Below are positions 54,289-64,000 of a stretch of DNA of 64,000 nt, piece after piece. Each line of letters begins with the position of its first letter. Position 1 is the stretch's first letter. The stretch lies in contig JAEOAD010000024.1 in the NCBI GenBank assembly GCA_036365145.1, forward strand, positions 10,077,501-10,141,500. Direction: 5' to 3'. Both the position numbers and the translations under genes were made by a program. Source of the DNA: Orientallactaga sibirica. Lineage: Eukaryota > Chordata > Mammalia > Rodentia > Dipodidae. The notes beneath the pieces are model-generated. The model worked only from the letters and a program-made list of their open reading frames with translations. It was not told where the DNA came from and did not search any database.

Positions 54289-56868
54289 TATATAGCATTA
54301 TACTAAATTCTGATTCAAAATAAATATAATGCAATTTTATTTTGAAGTTATTACAGGATTCCATGCACATGTTTCGATATTGGCCTGGAAAAGAAACCTA
54401 TATCCTCATTCTTCCAATGTCTAATATGAAAGATGAATAAATAGAAATATGAAAAATATCTTTGATGATCCCACAGACCACTCTTAAAAATCAACAATAA
54501 AATCAAAGATTTGCCTGTAGTTTTCAGCCCAAATGGCTGAAGAAAGGACTGCTTGGTATGTACAAGCTAGATTTGTATTTGAGAAAAGTAAAGATAAATT
54601 AATAATAATAGTGAGGAAATATTTAAAATTATATCTGCTTCTAGCTATTCAAATATCTCATGTTTTAAAATAACTTTTCTAGGTCTATAAAAGTGAAAAA
54701 AATCTCTTAGTATGATTATTCTTTGTCCATGTATCATTACAAATACATAATCAGATCAGAAGTCTTATAAAATAGCTTTATATTTCTATTTTAAATTTTA
54801 TAGCTTCAAAGACCACTTGAAATTTAAATGTTATAATAACTATTGATTTTCAAACAAATGTGTTACTATTTTCCTGGAGTATATGTCTGTAAACTTCTAA
54901 TATGTGATGCTGCACATAAAAAATAAAACCATGTCATTTTTGCTAAAGTATTATGCATATGTATACCACATGTAAAATTACCACATGGATATATTTAATC
55001 TACAGACAATATGGGAAATACGGTATTTTGTACTTCAAATAAAAAAAATATGATTTTGGCTGGGTTTTGAAATACCCTTTGGTTCTGATGAACTCAATTT
55101 ACTTTATCATAGTCCCAATATTAAAACTGTAGTGATAGTGTTTGTTAGTTCATATTTTCTAAATACAAATTATTTAAACAATGTATTTGTTCAATGGCTG
55201 CAAGTAATTAATAAGCAGACATCTAAAATCTACTATTATTGCATTCTGATGACCATACCAGCTGGTAGCATAGACTTCTGCTTGTTGCTACAGGATTATT
55301 TTTATTTAGGACTTTCCAATGTTGCCCAAAATGTGTTAGGGCAGATTGAATGAGTGTTCCATGGGATTTTCTTTCTTTAATTTTATGATCATAATTAAGA
55401 TATAAGAAAGCTCCAATGTGTTTATACCATTCATGATGGTGGCAGGCTGAAAACATTTCTTTTATATTTTGTATTGAAAAATCAGTAGGAAAAAATTGAT
55501 TATACTTATTTGCATAATTATCTCATAGATGACAAGGAAAGATGCAGCATTTGTCTTGTCTCTTTAAAAGAGAAAAATCAATGACAAAACAAAGCAAAAC
55601 ATATATCAGGCTATTCCAACAATAAGCCAAGACCTTTAATCCCAATATCAATATTCATTAAAGTTTTATATTGCCTCACTTCAGTCTAATTACTCAAATG
55701 TTTCATGTGTGACCTCTCTTTCTTCCTGACTCCCAGAAAATATACTCCTTCTTTATTGTAAAAAAGACAATAGAAATTATCTTAGAGTGTATCTGAGGCC
55801 AAATAAAATAAAATAATATAAACAGTCAAATTGATTTTTAATGGATGGAACTAAAAACCCACCAATAGAGGACAAAGCCTCACTCCTCTTTGTGGCAGCA
55901 GTGCATTGATCATAATGTCCTTGGCAATAGAGGTCACGCTAATTTTATCACATCCAAGGATTCCAGGTGAAATATGCGGCACATGTGCAGGCTGCATGCT
56001 CGTTTGTCACATTATTACTTGCTGTCACTTTTGAAGATAGGTGTCGTTTTGAAGAATATGCCACAGCTAGAGGGTCATGTTATTTGCATAACACTCTGAA
56101 AGCTGTCTTTCCAGAGAGGACGAGTGGGTTGTTGCTTCATTTTCTGTTTACAGAAAGCATATAAAGGACAGCTGTCAGGAACTGATGCTGTCTCTCCTGT
56201 ACATGGATAGTCTCAAAAAAAAAAAAAAAAAAAAAAAAAGGAAAAGAAAAAAAAAAGAAAAAGCTTAACAACATATTAATGAATTGTAACAAAAACTCCA
56301 TTTATTTGTCTGAATGCTAATTTTGCCACTCAAAATAAAGTAGTTCTGGTCTGCTGTTGGTATATATTTCTCCTTATAATGTCAAAAGACGCCTATAAAG
56401 TGAAATGATTTACAGAATTTCTCATTGCTTGAGGTTGATAACCAAATAATTTCCTTCCTTTAGAAAAGTATAGGAAGTAGGCTATACCTATATTTTGAAT
56501 CTATTACAAATAATTTCACTAAGTATATTAGGAAAAATTTTAAAATAGTTCATGAATAACCATTATTATTAAAGCCTCAAATTGTCATGTATCTTCTAAC
56601 ATTTTTTAATATTTTTAAATTTATTATATAATATGTACAATTTAAATAAGATATCATTAAATGAAATGATTTGATAGTTTACATAAATATTTCATTTAAG
56701 TAATTTTAATATCAATAAGTTTACATAATACTTATTTTAAAACAATGTAGCAATCAATAAATAGCTCAAATATGCAATAACTAATAAAAAGCCAAGTTTT
56801 TCTCTGTAGTAAAAATATGTAGTATACTAAAGAAATATACAATTTTATAAATATCCATATGTTCACAT
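54289..56868. other. Single-copy AT-rich DNA
   Basis: About 2.6 kb without a recognised mobile element apart from an A run (56216-56240) followed by A/G-rich DNA to 56262. A candidate regulatory patch (55880-56180) is noted separately. Confidence 0.55.
55880..56180. promoter_or_regulatory. Candidate conserved non-coding block (weak)
   Basis: Higher GC than its flanks and non-repetitive, with ATTTGCAT (octamer/POU site, 56082-56089), CACATGTG (E-box) and TATAAAGGACAGCTGTCA near 56160. It is open for 65 codons (55967-56164), but no domain is visible and the frame is probably chance. Confidence 0.22.
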
Positions 56869-57018
56869 TTTTTTTGTTTGTTTATTGAGGTAGGGTCTCA
56901 CTCTAGCCCAAGCTGACCTGAAATTCCCTATGTAATCTCAGCGTGGCCTTGCACTCTTGGCGATTCTCCTATCTCTTCCTCTGGAGTGCTGGAATTAAAG
57001 GTGTGACCCTGCCTGGCC
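56869..57018 (-). mobile_element. B1 SINE
   Basis: T-rich tail, ATTGAGGTAGGGTCTCACTC, AGCCCAAGCTGACCTGAAAT, GGCGATTCTCCTATCTC, GGAATTAAAGGTGTGACC and GCCTGGCC on the plus strand. Confidence 0.85.
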
Positions 57019-57377
57019 TTTTCAGATTCTTTTGATTTAAGAAAACTGAAATAGATATAAGGACTCTAAAGACATGCTATAAATTTGAGCTCACTACAAG
57101 TATGTAATTTTTCTTATTGTTCCTTTCATTGAACAGAGGATGATTCTTTTTTTTTTTTTTTTTTTTTTTAATCAAACCTTGACTTGTGTTTACAGTAAGC
57201 CTGGACAGATACTGGCTTAATTTTTACCAATACATGGAATGGAAGAGATGCCTGAGCATTCTCCAGGATGGACCAGGGGCATATTTTAACTACTTTTCTC
57301 ATGGGATACTTCCTCTCTAGTGTGAATCCTCACAGAAGTTGGACTACATCCTATTTGAGAGGCCTTAAAGAAGAGAA

Positions 57378-57422
<45 letters not shown>

Positions 57423-57675
57423 CTCCTGCCCTTCTGAGCCCACCTTTCTCAATACGCAGAAGCTAGTTAAGACTCTTAAGAACGTATGGCCTGGCTAAAC
57501 AACCATGGAATATCATCACATCAGCTCAGCTAAACAAGAGCATGCAAACTGGATGAGGTAGAATGCAACCCCAAACTTTTCAGGAATCCTTGATGCACAA
57601 ATAGAACTTATAAAATAATAATTGCTTGTATTTGTATGCATGACCAGTAATAGCTAAATGAAATATATATTTTTA

Positions 57676-57714
<39 letters not shown>

Positions 57715-59405
57715 GTGGTGGGACATTAGCATGCCAGATAGGGGGCTGTACTACTGAGTTATGACTCAACCATGTGTGATTGTCAAAGTCAAATCTATTA
57801 ATAGTTCTGGAGTGATCTTTTTTAATTATAGCTTATCTGTATGAGCAAGACCTGAAATAAATAAATTATATAAACACAATAACTTTCATCATTTTCATAA
57901 TCCCCAATAAAGATTAATTAGGTTTCATACAAAAAAATCATTACAAGAAATGATGGGCATTTATTATATAACAACTCAATTCAATTTGTTGATTAATTAT
58001 AATATGTACCTGTATATCTAAACCTAATTGTTTGGTGTCACTTCTTTATTGATTGTCTACTAAGTCAATAATAACCTGATTTTTGGATGCTTATTTAGTG
58101 ATACAGTAAAGCAAAAATATTGAATAACTATCAATAATAACTTTTATTCAATTGAACAATAGTGATACATTTTAAATTGCTTCCAAGTCATAAAACATTC
58201 TTTAAAAACATGTGAATGCAGTCGTATAGTTAGTAAAGCAGACTTTTATGTTTATTGCCTAATAAGAAAAATAATTTGAATGTAATATCTCCTATTGGAA
58301 ACAGAGGGCTTATGGTGTTGCTATAAGGTATCAATTTTGGAGAGATCTGCTTTGCTTAATTTTTTTTTCTTTTCAGTTCTTATTTAACTTAAACATGAAC
58401 TGTAATCTCAGATATTTTACTGCTGATAGCCACTGTGACATATATGGCTATAGTTTCTAACTGGTCATTAGTTGTAAGAAGTAAATTCTATCATAGATAA
58501 GTCAAAGTTTATGGAAAGTGTACTAATTAAAATTAGTTGTACTATTAAATTTGAAAGCATTTTAATATTTTATAACATTTTCTATCTTTTTACTTCTTTT
58601 TGTTGATTCCATTCAGAGACCAACCATCATTTTGCCTTCCATAAGCAATTGTGGAAACCTTAATAGGCCAAAGAACCTACTTGTGAAAATAAAATGATCT
58701 ACTCAAATATTTTTTTTTTTTTTTTTACATTACAAAAGGTACCTTGGCTGACATGAATGAAACAGAGACCTTCAAGGATCCTTGTGGTCTAGATGGTGTA
58801 GTATCTGTGGTGTTCACTAGGGCTTAATACCTGCATATGTGTAGTGTGAGTTCAAGATGAATGTTGCACAAAGGTAGCCTCTCTCCTCATAGAACAGAGT
58901 TTGTTCATACTGCTCAAATCATACTTGTACTCATCAACATAATTGGAAGTAGATGTAAAATTATAACTTTTTCTCTCTCTACCCTGAAAGAACTTTGCAA
59001 TTTAAAAAAGCAAATGTTTGCTCCTATACATGGGACTTCATTTTTAGACCTTCAGAAGTAATGCTCAGTGTGCTCTTGTTCCTTCACTAAGAAGTGGCTA
59101 CTCATTTTCCATCAGTTTCCCTACTTTGTTCTGACTGATACATATTTCCTAAACCTTTCTGAGGTCTGTGTCTGGGAAAAATGGTTTGCATCGTACTTAA
59201 GGTTAAAACATCCCCTTTGGGGCCTAAGATCAATCTTCCATCACAGCTAATGACAAAGCAAATATTAGACATCTTATATTTTTATTTGTGGTGCTATAGA
59301 AATTCATTTTAGATTATTTTATTTTCTATTTCCAATAAAGTATCTACTTACCACATTTCTGTGTAAAATTTTGGTTCTGGAAATTTTTAGGTTTTTCTTT
59401 ATTAG
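57019..59405. other. Single-copy DNA with microsatellites and an ID scrap
   Basis: T run 57147-57169, (AG)n 57374-57420, (TTA)n 57675-57714, then an eroded ID head on the minus strand (57715-57770; GTACTACTGAGTTATGACTC). 57220-57560 is less AT-rich but shows no named element or coding pattern. T run 58710-58727. No gene. Confidence 0.55.
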
Positions 59406-59790
59406 TGTAGCAGACAGCTTCAGGTTCGCTGAGATGAACTTCCAGACCAGACACAGTTATGGAGGAAGGGATATTATTTATTGAAGCTTACTGATCCAGG
59501 GGAAGTTCCATAATGGCAGGAGAAGTGGCCTGCTCTCACAGGACCAAGCAAGAGAGAAAAACCAACCAGCCACACAGCACACTGAGAAAAACTACAGCCA
59601 AAAGCCCAGCATTCTTCAGGAACTCCTATTAGGCACACTTTGCATATCTTTACAATGCAATCTCAAACCCACCACCACACCTTAAGACTGGCCCCCCAGT
59701 GACATTGCCTCTATCAAGGTGACTGCAGATGCAGACTATAAGCTAATAAAACACTGAATATATTGGGGGACATATATTCAAACCACCACA
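59406..59790 (-). mobile_element. Solo LTR with 5-bp TSD, MaLR/ERVL-like
   Basis: The minus strand starts TGTGGTGGTTTGAATATATG and ends GAAGCTGTCTGCTACA, with the polyadenylation region CTTCAATAAATAAT. A perfect 5-bp duplication ATTAG flanks it (59401-59405 and 59791-59795), the duplication size made by ERVL/MaLR integrase. No internal region remains, so two LTRs probably recombined. This is the reference copy for 17095 and 30822. Confidence 0.88.
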
Positions 59791-60462
59791 ATTAGTTATG
59801 CTCATACTTAATGTGTAAACAGTACATGTTGGTACCATCCATTTTTTGATGGGAAATAGAAAGATAATTTTTAAAAGAAATAAAGCCTACTAAATTTACA
59901 TGGATAATGTCATTTGTTTATAATGACATTGGTTGACAGACTTTGATATTTGCAACCATGAAATTAGACTCATAAACAATGTTGCAAATTCATTTTTTAC
60001 AGATGTCAGCTATACTGGTATATATGTGTCCTACATAGAAAGTTGAGCTAAACCAGTCTGACTGTGAGGAACACAATTAAATCAATCCTGAATAAAGAGG
60101 GAAGTCAGAGTGTGAAGTCATTTGACAGACAGAAGATAGTGAAGGCAAAAAGCCTAGGATGCAAGAAGGTGGAAAAATGACAATAGTGAAAATAATACAC
60201 AATGCAAGATTGAAAGATAAGAGACTATAGTCATTGCATAGGATGGCCAGAATGTTATGAAAATAAAATAGTTTGGAAGTGAAGTATAATGATCTCTGGA
60301 GGCAAGTTGGGATAAAATGCAAAGGCCAGCTTGTGTGATGGAGCATGCATAGAAGTGCTTCTGAAAAAGTATAGATACCACTGTTCTTTGTTTAAATGGA
60401 GATGTTAAGCCCATACATTTGCCTTCTAAATGTATATGTTTCTTTCTTTTGATTATTGCTAC
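59791..60462. other. Single-copy DNA
   Basis: No recognised element. Minus frames 60077-60346 and 60154-60501 are not protein-like. Confidence 0.5.
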
Positions 60463-60625
60463 TTTTTTTTGTTTTTTTTTTTTTTGTTTTTGTTTTTTCA
60501 AGGTAGGGTTTCACTGTGATCCAGGCTGACCTGGAATTAATTATGTAGTCTCAGGGTGGCCTAGAACTCACAGCAATACTCCTACCTCTGCCTCCCAAGT
60601 GCTGGGATTAAAGGTGTGGGCCACC
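60463..60625 (-). mobile_element. B1 SINE
   Basis: TTTG-rich tail, CAAGGTAGGGTTTCACTGTG, CAGGCTGACCTGGAATTAAT, CCTCCCAAGTGCTGGGATTA and AAAGGTGTGGGCCACC on the plus strand. It abuts the truncated LTR at 60626 with no spacer. Confidence 0.88.
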
Positions 60626-60883
60626 TGGACGCAGTGTATTGTTGGGGGGTGGGCTTTTCGGTCTTATAGCCAGTCTCTTCTTGCCAGGGTTTGGCACACT
60701 CTCCTGCTGCTGTTGTCTATATGTTATTGGCCAGGAGGTGATGTCCATCCTCTGCCCATGCAACTGTTTTCCCCAGGCATGATGGAGCTTCCCCTCAAGT
60801 CTGTAAACCGAAATAAACCTTTCCTCCCACAAGCTACTCTTGGTCACGCATTTTCTGTCATCAACGTGACCCTGACTGCAACA
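60626..60883 (+). repeat. Left LTR, 5'-truncated
   Basis: Begins within the LTR at CTGGACGCAGTGTATTGTTG. The first ~90 bp, present in the right LTR, are missing at the join with the B1. AATAAACC is at 60811-60818. Confidence 0.8.
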
Positions 60884-61488
60884 GTATAACTGAAACCAGG
60901 TAGTTAGGTTGTTGCTGCAAGAAACCCGACTGTGAGGTTTCTGGCCTTTTGAAACCTATTTGTAAAAAGACAGTTTAAGTATTTGAAACTTTGGCCTAAA
61001 AGATGCTTTGCAGTGATGGTAAGTACAGCTTGATGGACTTTTCTGGTCAGAGTTGAAAGACATGAATTAAGTGAGAACTATGGACTGTGAGGCTTCACTT
61101 AGGATGTGAAAGAGCTTTGTCTGGACTGGGCTAGAAGTAGTTTGTGTGAGAGGCTTGCTGCATTCTGCCTGCCTATTTCCTGAAAAGTGGTGCTTGGTTG
61201 TATTGGGTAGAAATGGACTGATGTGAGGAGAGGGATAGCTCACAGAATTAAAGGAAATCTCTGGACTGAAACTGCCACCAGTCCAGCTGCAACTGCTTGA
61301 GAGATTACAACCACTGAGATTGGGACAACAGGAAGAATGAAGACTTTTTTGAAGGAGCCTGAATGCTGAAGGAGTGTCCTGTTCTTCAAACTCAGTTTTA
61401 TTCCCACCTGTATTAATAAGTTGGTAGCCCACCTGGTACTATAGGAGTACAACAAATTCAGGAAAGATAGGGTCATTGAATTTGCAAT

Positions 61489-61531
<43 letters not shown>

Positions 61532-61960
61532 TTTTTGGAAATGGCTATGGGCAATGGGAAGAAGGCTTGCTGGGTTAGCTGCATGGAGACCCAAGGGAGC
61601 CAAGAGGATGATCCAGTGGAGATGCCAGGTCTATGGGATGGCCACAAAGTATTGAATATTCCTTTGCTATGCCCAAGTATGACCAAGGCCATTTTTTGCA
61701 GAGTGAATGTTTATGCTGTGCAATTATGTTTTTTTGTTTTGTTTTGTTTTGTTTTGTTTTGTTTTGTTTTGTTTTGTTTTGTTTTGTTTTCTCTCTCTCT
61801 CTCTCTTTTGTATGACTGCTTAGTTAAAAGATCTTGGACTATGGGGATGTTTGAACATCATTGGAACTGACACAAATCCTATAGAGACTTTGAATGTTTG
61901 ACTTAATACATTGCACTTTAAATCATGTATGGTTTTCAGTTTATGGGGGCAAGAGGAGAA
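60884..61960 (+). other. MaLR-like internal region with two microsatellites
   Basis: Shares GAGAGATTACA, AACAGGAAGAATG, GGAGTGTCCTGTTCTTCAAA and AAAAGATCTTGGACTATGGGG with the element at 10861-11954. It contains (ATTT)n 61487-61533 and (TTTTG)n 61728-61790 followed by (CT)n to 61806. Neither array is present at that site in the first element. Confidence 0.75.
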
Positions 61961-62301
61961 TGTGGTGGTTTGATTCAGGTGTCCTCCATAAAATTATGTG
62001 ACTGAGTCTAGGTCCCCAGCTGGTGACTATTTGGGAAGTGGACCCGCCTGGAGGCGGTGTATTATTGCGAGTGGGCTTATGCTTATTGTAGCAAGCTTCT
62101 TGCCAGTGTTTGGCACATTCTCCTGCTGCTGTTGTCCACTTGAGTTGGCCAGTAGGTGAAGTCCACCCTATTCTCAAGGCATCATTTTCCCTGCCATCAG
62201 GAGGCTTCCCCTCAAATCTTTAAGCCAAAATAAACCCTTTCTTCCCACAAGCTGCTCTTGGTCAGCTATTTGCTGCCAGCAATGTGAACCTGACCACAAC
62301 A
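61961..62301 (+). repeat. Right LTR
   Basis: It runs from TGTGGTGGTTTGATTCAGG to CTGACCACAACA, with GCCAAAATAAACCC at about 62223-62236. Confidence 0.82.
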
Positions 62302-63903
62302 GTTCATGTATTAAAGTTCTCAATAAAAATATATTTGAAGTCACCAATGAGGGTAAAAAAAAAAGTAAGTGAAGAAAGCTAGTTTAAGAATTGAAGTATA
62401 CTGCTTTCATGCCCCATAAAGCTAAAATCATTATTCTCCATCAGTTTACTACTAAAGAACAGTGAACTTTAATATGACTTCTAAACAATGTTGATAGATT
62501 TATTAATTTGGACTAGATTCAGTTAAGTAGTCTGTACCAATTTTCCAACTAATGTTATGTTCTCTTGGAAAATAGGAGTTTTATGCAGTGCCATGTAGGT
62601 TAGTTAAGATACTGGAAACATCTGAGCATATGGCATACTAAAACATGGAGAAAATAAATAAATTGTACTTAATTAGAATGCATAAGTATTATTGTGTTTG
62701 ACCAGAAGGGAAGTACCAGACTATGGCTTCATTTTGACCACCTGGAAACTGAAGGTCTCTTTTCTCCAAGCTTATTTCCACAGAACAGAAGTTTTAACAT
62801 GGCATGCATTTTTTTTTTAAGTGAAGATTGGATAGTTGATGCTTAGGCAAATTGTCTAGCAACTAATTTTGCATTTCATTTGACCTAAGTTAGTCTTAAG
62901 AGGATGCAAGCAAAATCATAGATATATTGAAGGGGGCTATATAATCACGGGGACTGACCCTTTAAGAAAATAATATAAAGCAAACAAACATACAAAAAAA
63001 CCTTTGTCCTTGTTTGCTTTTGTATGTGCTTAAATATCAAAGTTTCCCTGGCTGACCACATAATCACTATATCCTTAAACTTCCTTTGAGCCTCTTCCTT
63101 CCAATGTTTCAAATTGTGCAGCTACATAGAAGAAAACAAGTAACACAGAGAGAGAAAGAGAGAGGGAGGGAAAGAGAGGGAGAAGGAGAGAAAGAGAGCT
63201 ATGAAATCAATCAACCTATAAAGGTGATATTGAAAGGAGCCTCTGCACATTTGAAATAAGAAAAAAAAAATATTTTACCTTAGAGAGAATAAAAATAGTA
63301 CCCTGAAGAAATAATGTCTCCTTGTTAATAATGATTAAAGGAGAACTACCTTCATATGTTATCAATTCCTATATTTGTTTCATTGTATACATATTAACAA
63401 AGATACATATTCACATCATTACCTTCAACAAAATAAAGATGTGGTACAAAGAATACATTACCTATTCCCCATATTTAACTACATACACATGTATATATGC
63501 AAATGAATTAGTTACCATGTATGTTATCTAAGACTGGCAGAACTTTAAATGGCACTTTGTGACCATACTCTGTAACACTTAAATATTTTATATAAAATTA
63601 TTAATTCATTTATTGATATAGAATAATGTCTATTTTGCTCAGTAATAAACCATAATTATATATATTGTAGATATTTTATATATACAAAAGGATATGGAAA
63701 TTTTCAATCAGGTTATTATTAAAAAGAATCCATATACAACACCAAACCTAGTAAAATATAAAATGAAGATACAAAGAATAATGTTTAAAAGAATATTAAA
63801 ATCAGCATAAATCAATACTTCTACACTTATAATATAAAATTGTAAACTAAAGCACTTAAGTTCATAATAGCTGTTGAAATTGTGGCATGTTTCATGAAAG
63901 CAA
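62302..63903. other. Single-copy AT-rich DNA
   Basis: Purine-rich (GA)-type patch at 63146-63198; otherwise nothing recognised. Frame 63322-63531 is not protein-like. Confidence 0.55.
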
Positions 63904-64000
63904 TCTTAAATGAAGTCTGCAATTCCACTCAGGGAACATAATAGAAGAGGGGTAGAAAGAGCATTAAGAGCTAGAGGATGGGAAGGAATGCTGTGAAACT
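63904..64000 (+). mobile_element. Start of an L1 3'UTR fragment, cut by window edge
   Basis: CACTCAGGGAACATAATAGA, GAGGGGTAGAAAGAGC and TTAAGAGCTAGAGGATGGG parallel the GGCTCAGGGAAATTCATGGA ... AGAGTGTTAGAGCCAC section near the end of the long L1 3'UTR (37390-37440). The element continues beyond the window. Confidence 0.55.

Larger units (their letters stand above)
60626..62301 (+). mobile_element. Second paired-LTR MaLR-like element
   Basis: A 5'-truncated left LTR (60626-60883) and a complete right LTR (61961-62301) flank 1.08 kb of non-coding internal DNA collinear with 10861-11954. Both LTRs carry TTTGGCACA-TCTCCTGCTGC and AATAAACC and end in GCAACA/ACAACA. No retroviral frame is present; frames such as 60599-60889 and 61067-61432 are incidental. 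It is non-autonomous in design and dead. Confidence 0.8.

Noticed and set aside
57373..57421. (AG)n run as a functional polypurine element
   Set aside because: A simple dinucleotide repeat of a kind seen several times here (7084, 53022, 63146); nothing around it suggests a role.

Overview
This is a 64-kb stretch of rodent nuclear genome with no protein-coding host gene that I can support. The organism call rests on the repeats. They include 7SL-derived B1 SINEs, B4-type SINEs (an ID-like tRNA head joined to a B1-like body), and many copies of a B2-like tRNA SINE whose head reads GGCTGGAGAGATGGCTTAGC and whose body holds an AGCCAGATGCACAAGGGGGC block. B4 points to a mouse-like (myodont) rodent. 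The B2-like form is the one I associate with jerboas (Dipodidae, e.g. Jaculus), but I recognised that from memory and did not search for it. The single-copy DNA between repeats is AT-rich. No exon series, rRNA gene, true tRNA gene, CRISPR array or bacterial-style operon is visible. The ORFs over 60 codons fall in repeats, antisense to repeats, or in low-complexity DNA.

Layout. 1-3 kb: rearranged LINE-1 (L1) material, with an ORF1 fragment interrupted by an ORF-less L1 derivative and then fused straight to an L1 3'UTR. 3-10.5 kb: LTRs, a SINE with a clean target-site duplication (TSD), B4 and B1 copies. 10.5-12.3 kb: a paired-LTR non-autonomous MaLR-like element. 12.5-13 kb: a long CA-rich array. 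13.9-16.7 kb: single-copy AT-rich DNA. 16.7-21 kb: a young B1, an L1 tail nested in an LTR, and two L1 3'UTRs. 21-30 kb: mostly single-copy with scattered SINEs. 30.5-34.6 kb: an L1 5'UTR, a broken ORF1 (invaded by a SINE and a solo LTR), an ORF2 scrap and a 3'UTR. 34.6-43 kb: single-copy DNA, a 5'-inverted L1 and SINEs. 43.3-45.7 kb: the best-preserved L1 segment, the ORF2 C-terminus plus a long 3'UTR on the minus strand. 48.4-49.6 kb: another L1 3'UTR. 49.6-59.4 kb: mainly single-copy. 59.4-62.3 kb: a solo LTR and a second paired-LTR MaLR-like element. The window ends in the start of another L1 3'UTR.

The elements act as layered retrotransposition events rather than a pathway. L1 machinery is the known source of the enzymes that move B1, B2-like and B4 SINEs, and all the L1 copies here are dead. 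I found no new gene system. The most interesting signals are structural: ORF2-less L1 derivatives, a scrambled L1 duplication, one clear and one possible twin-priming inversion, a B1/L1 junction that could be a template-switch chimera, a 44-nt homopolymer inside an L1 ORF2 remnant, and an internally duplicated subfamily of the B2-like SINE. Five single-copy blocks are flagged as weak candidates for conserved non-coding elements.
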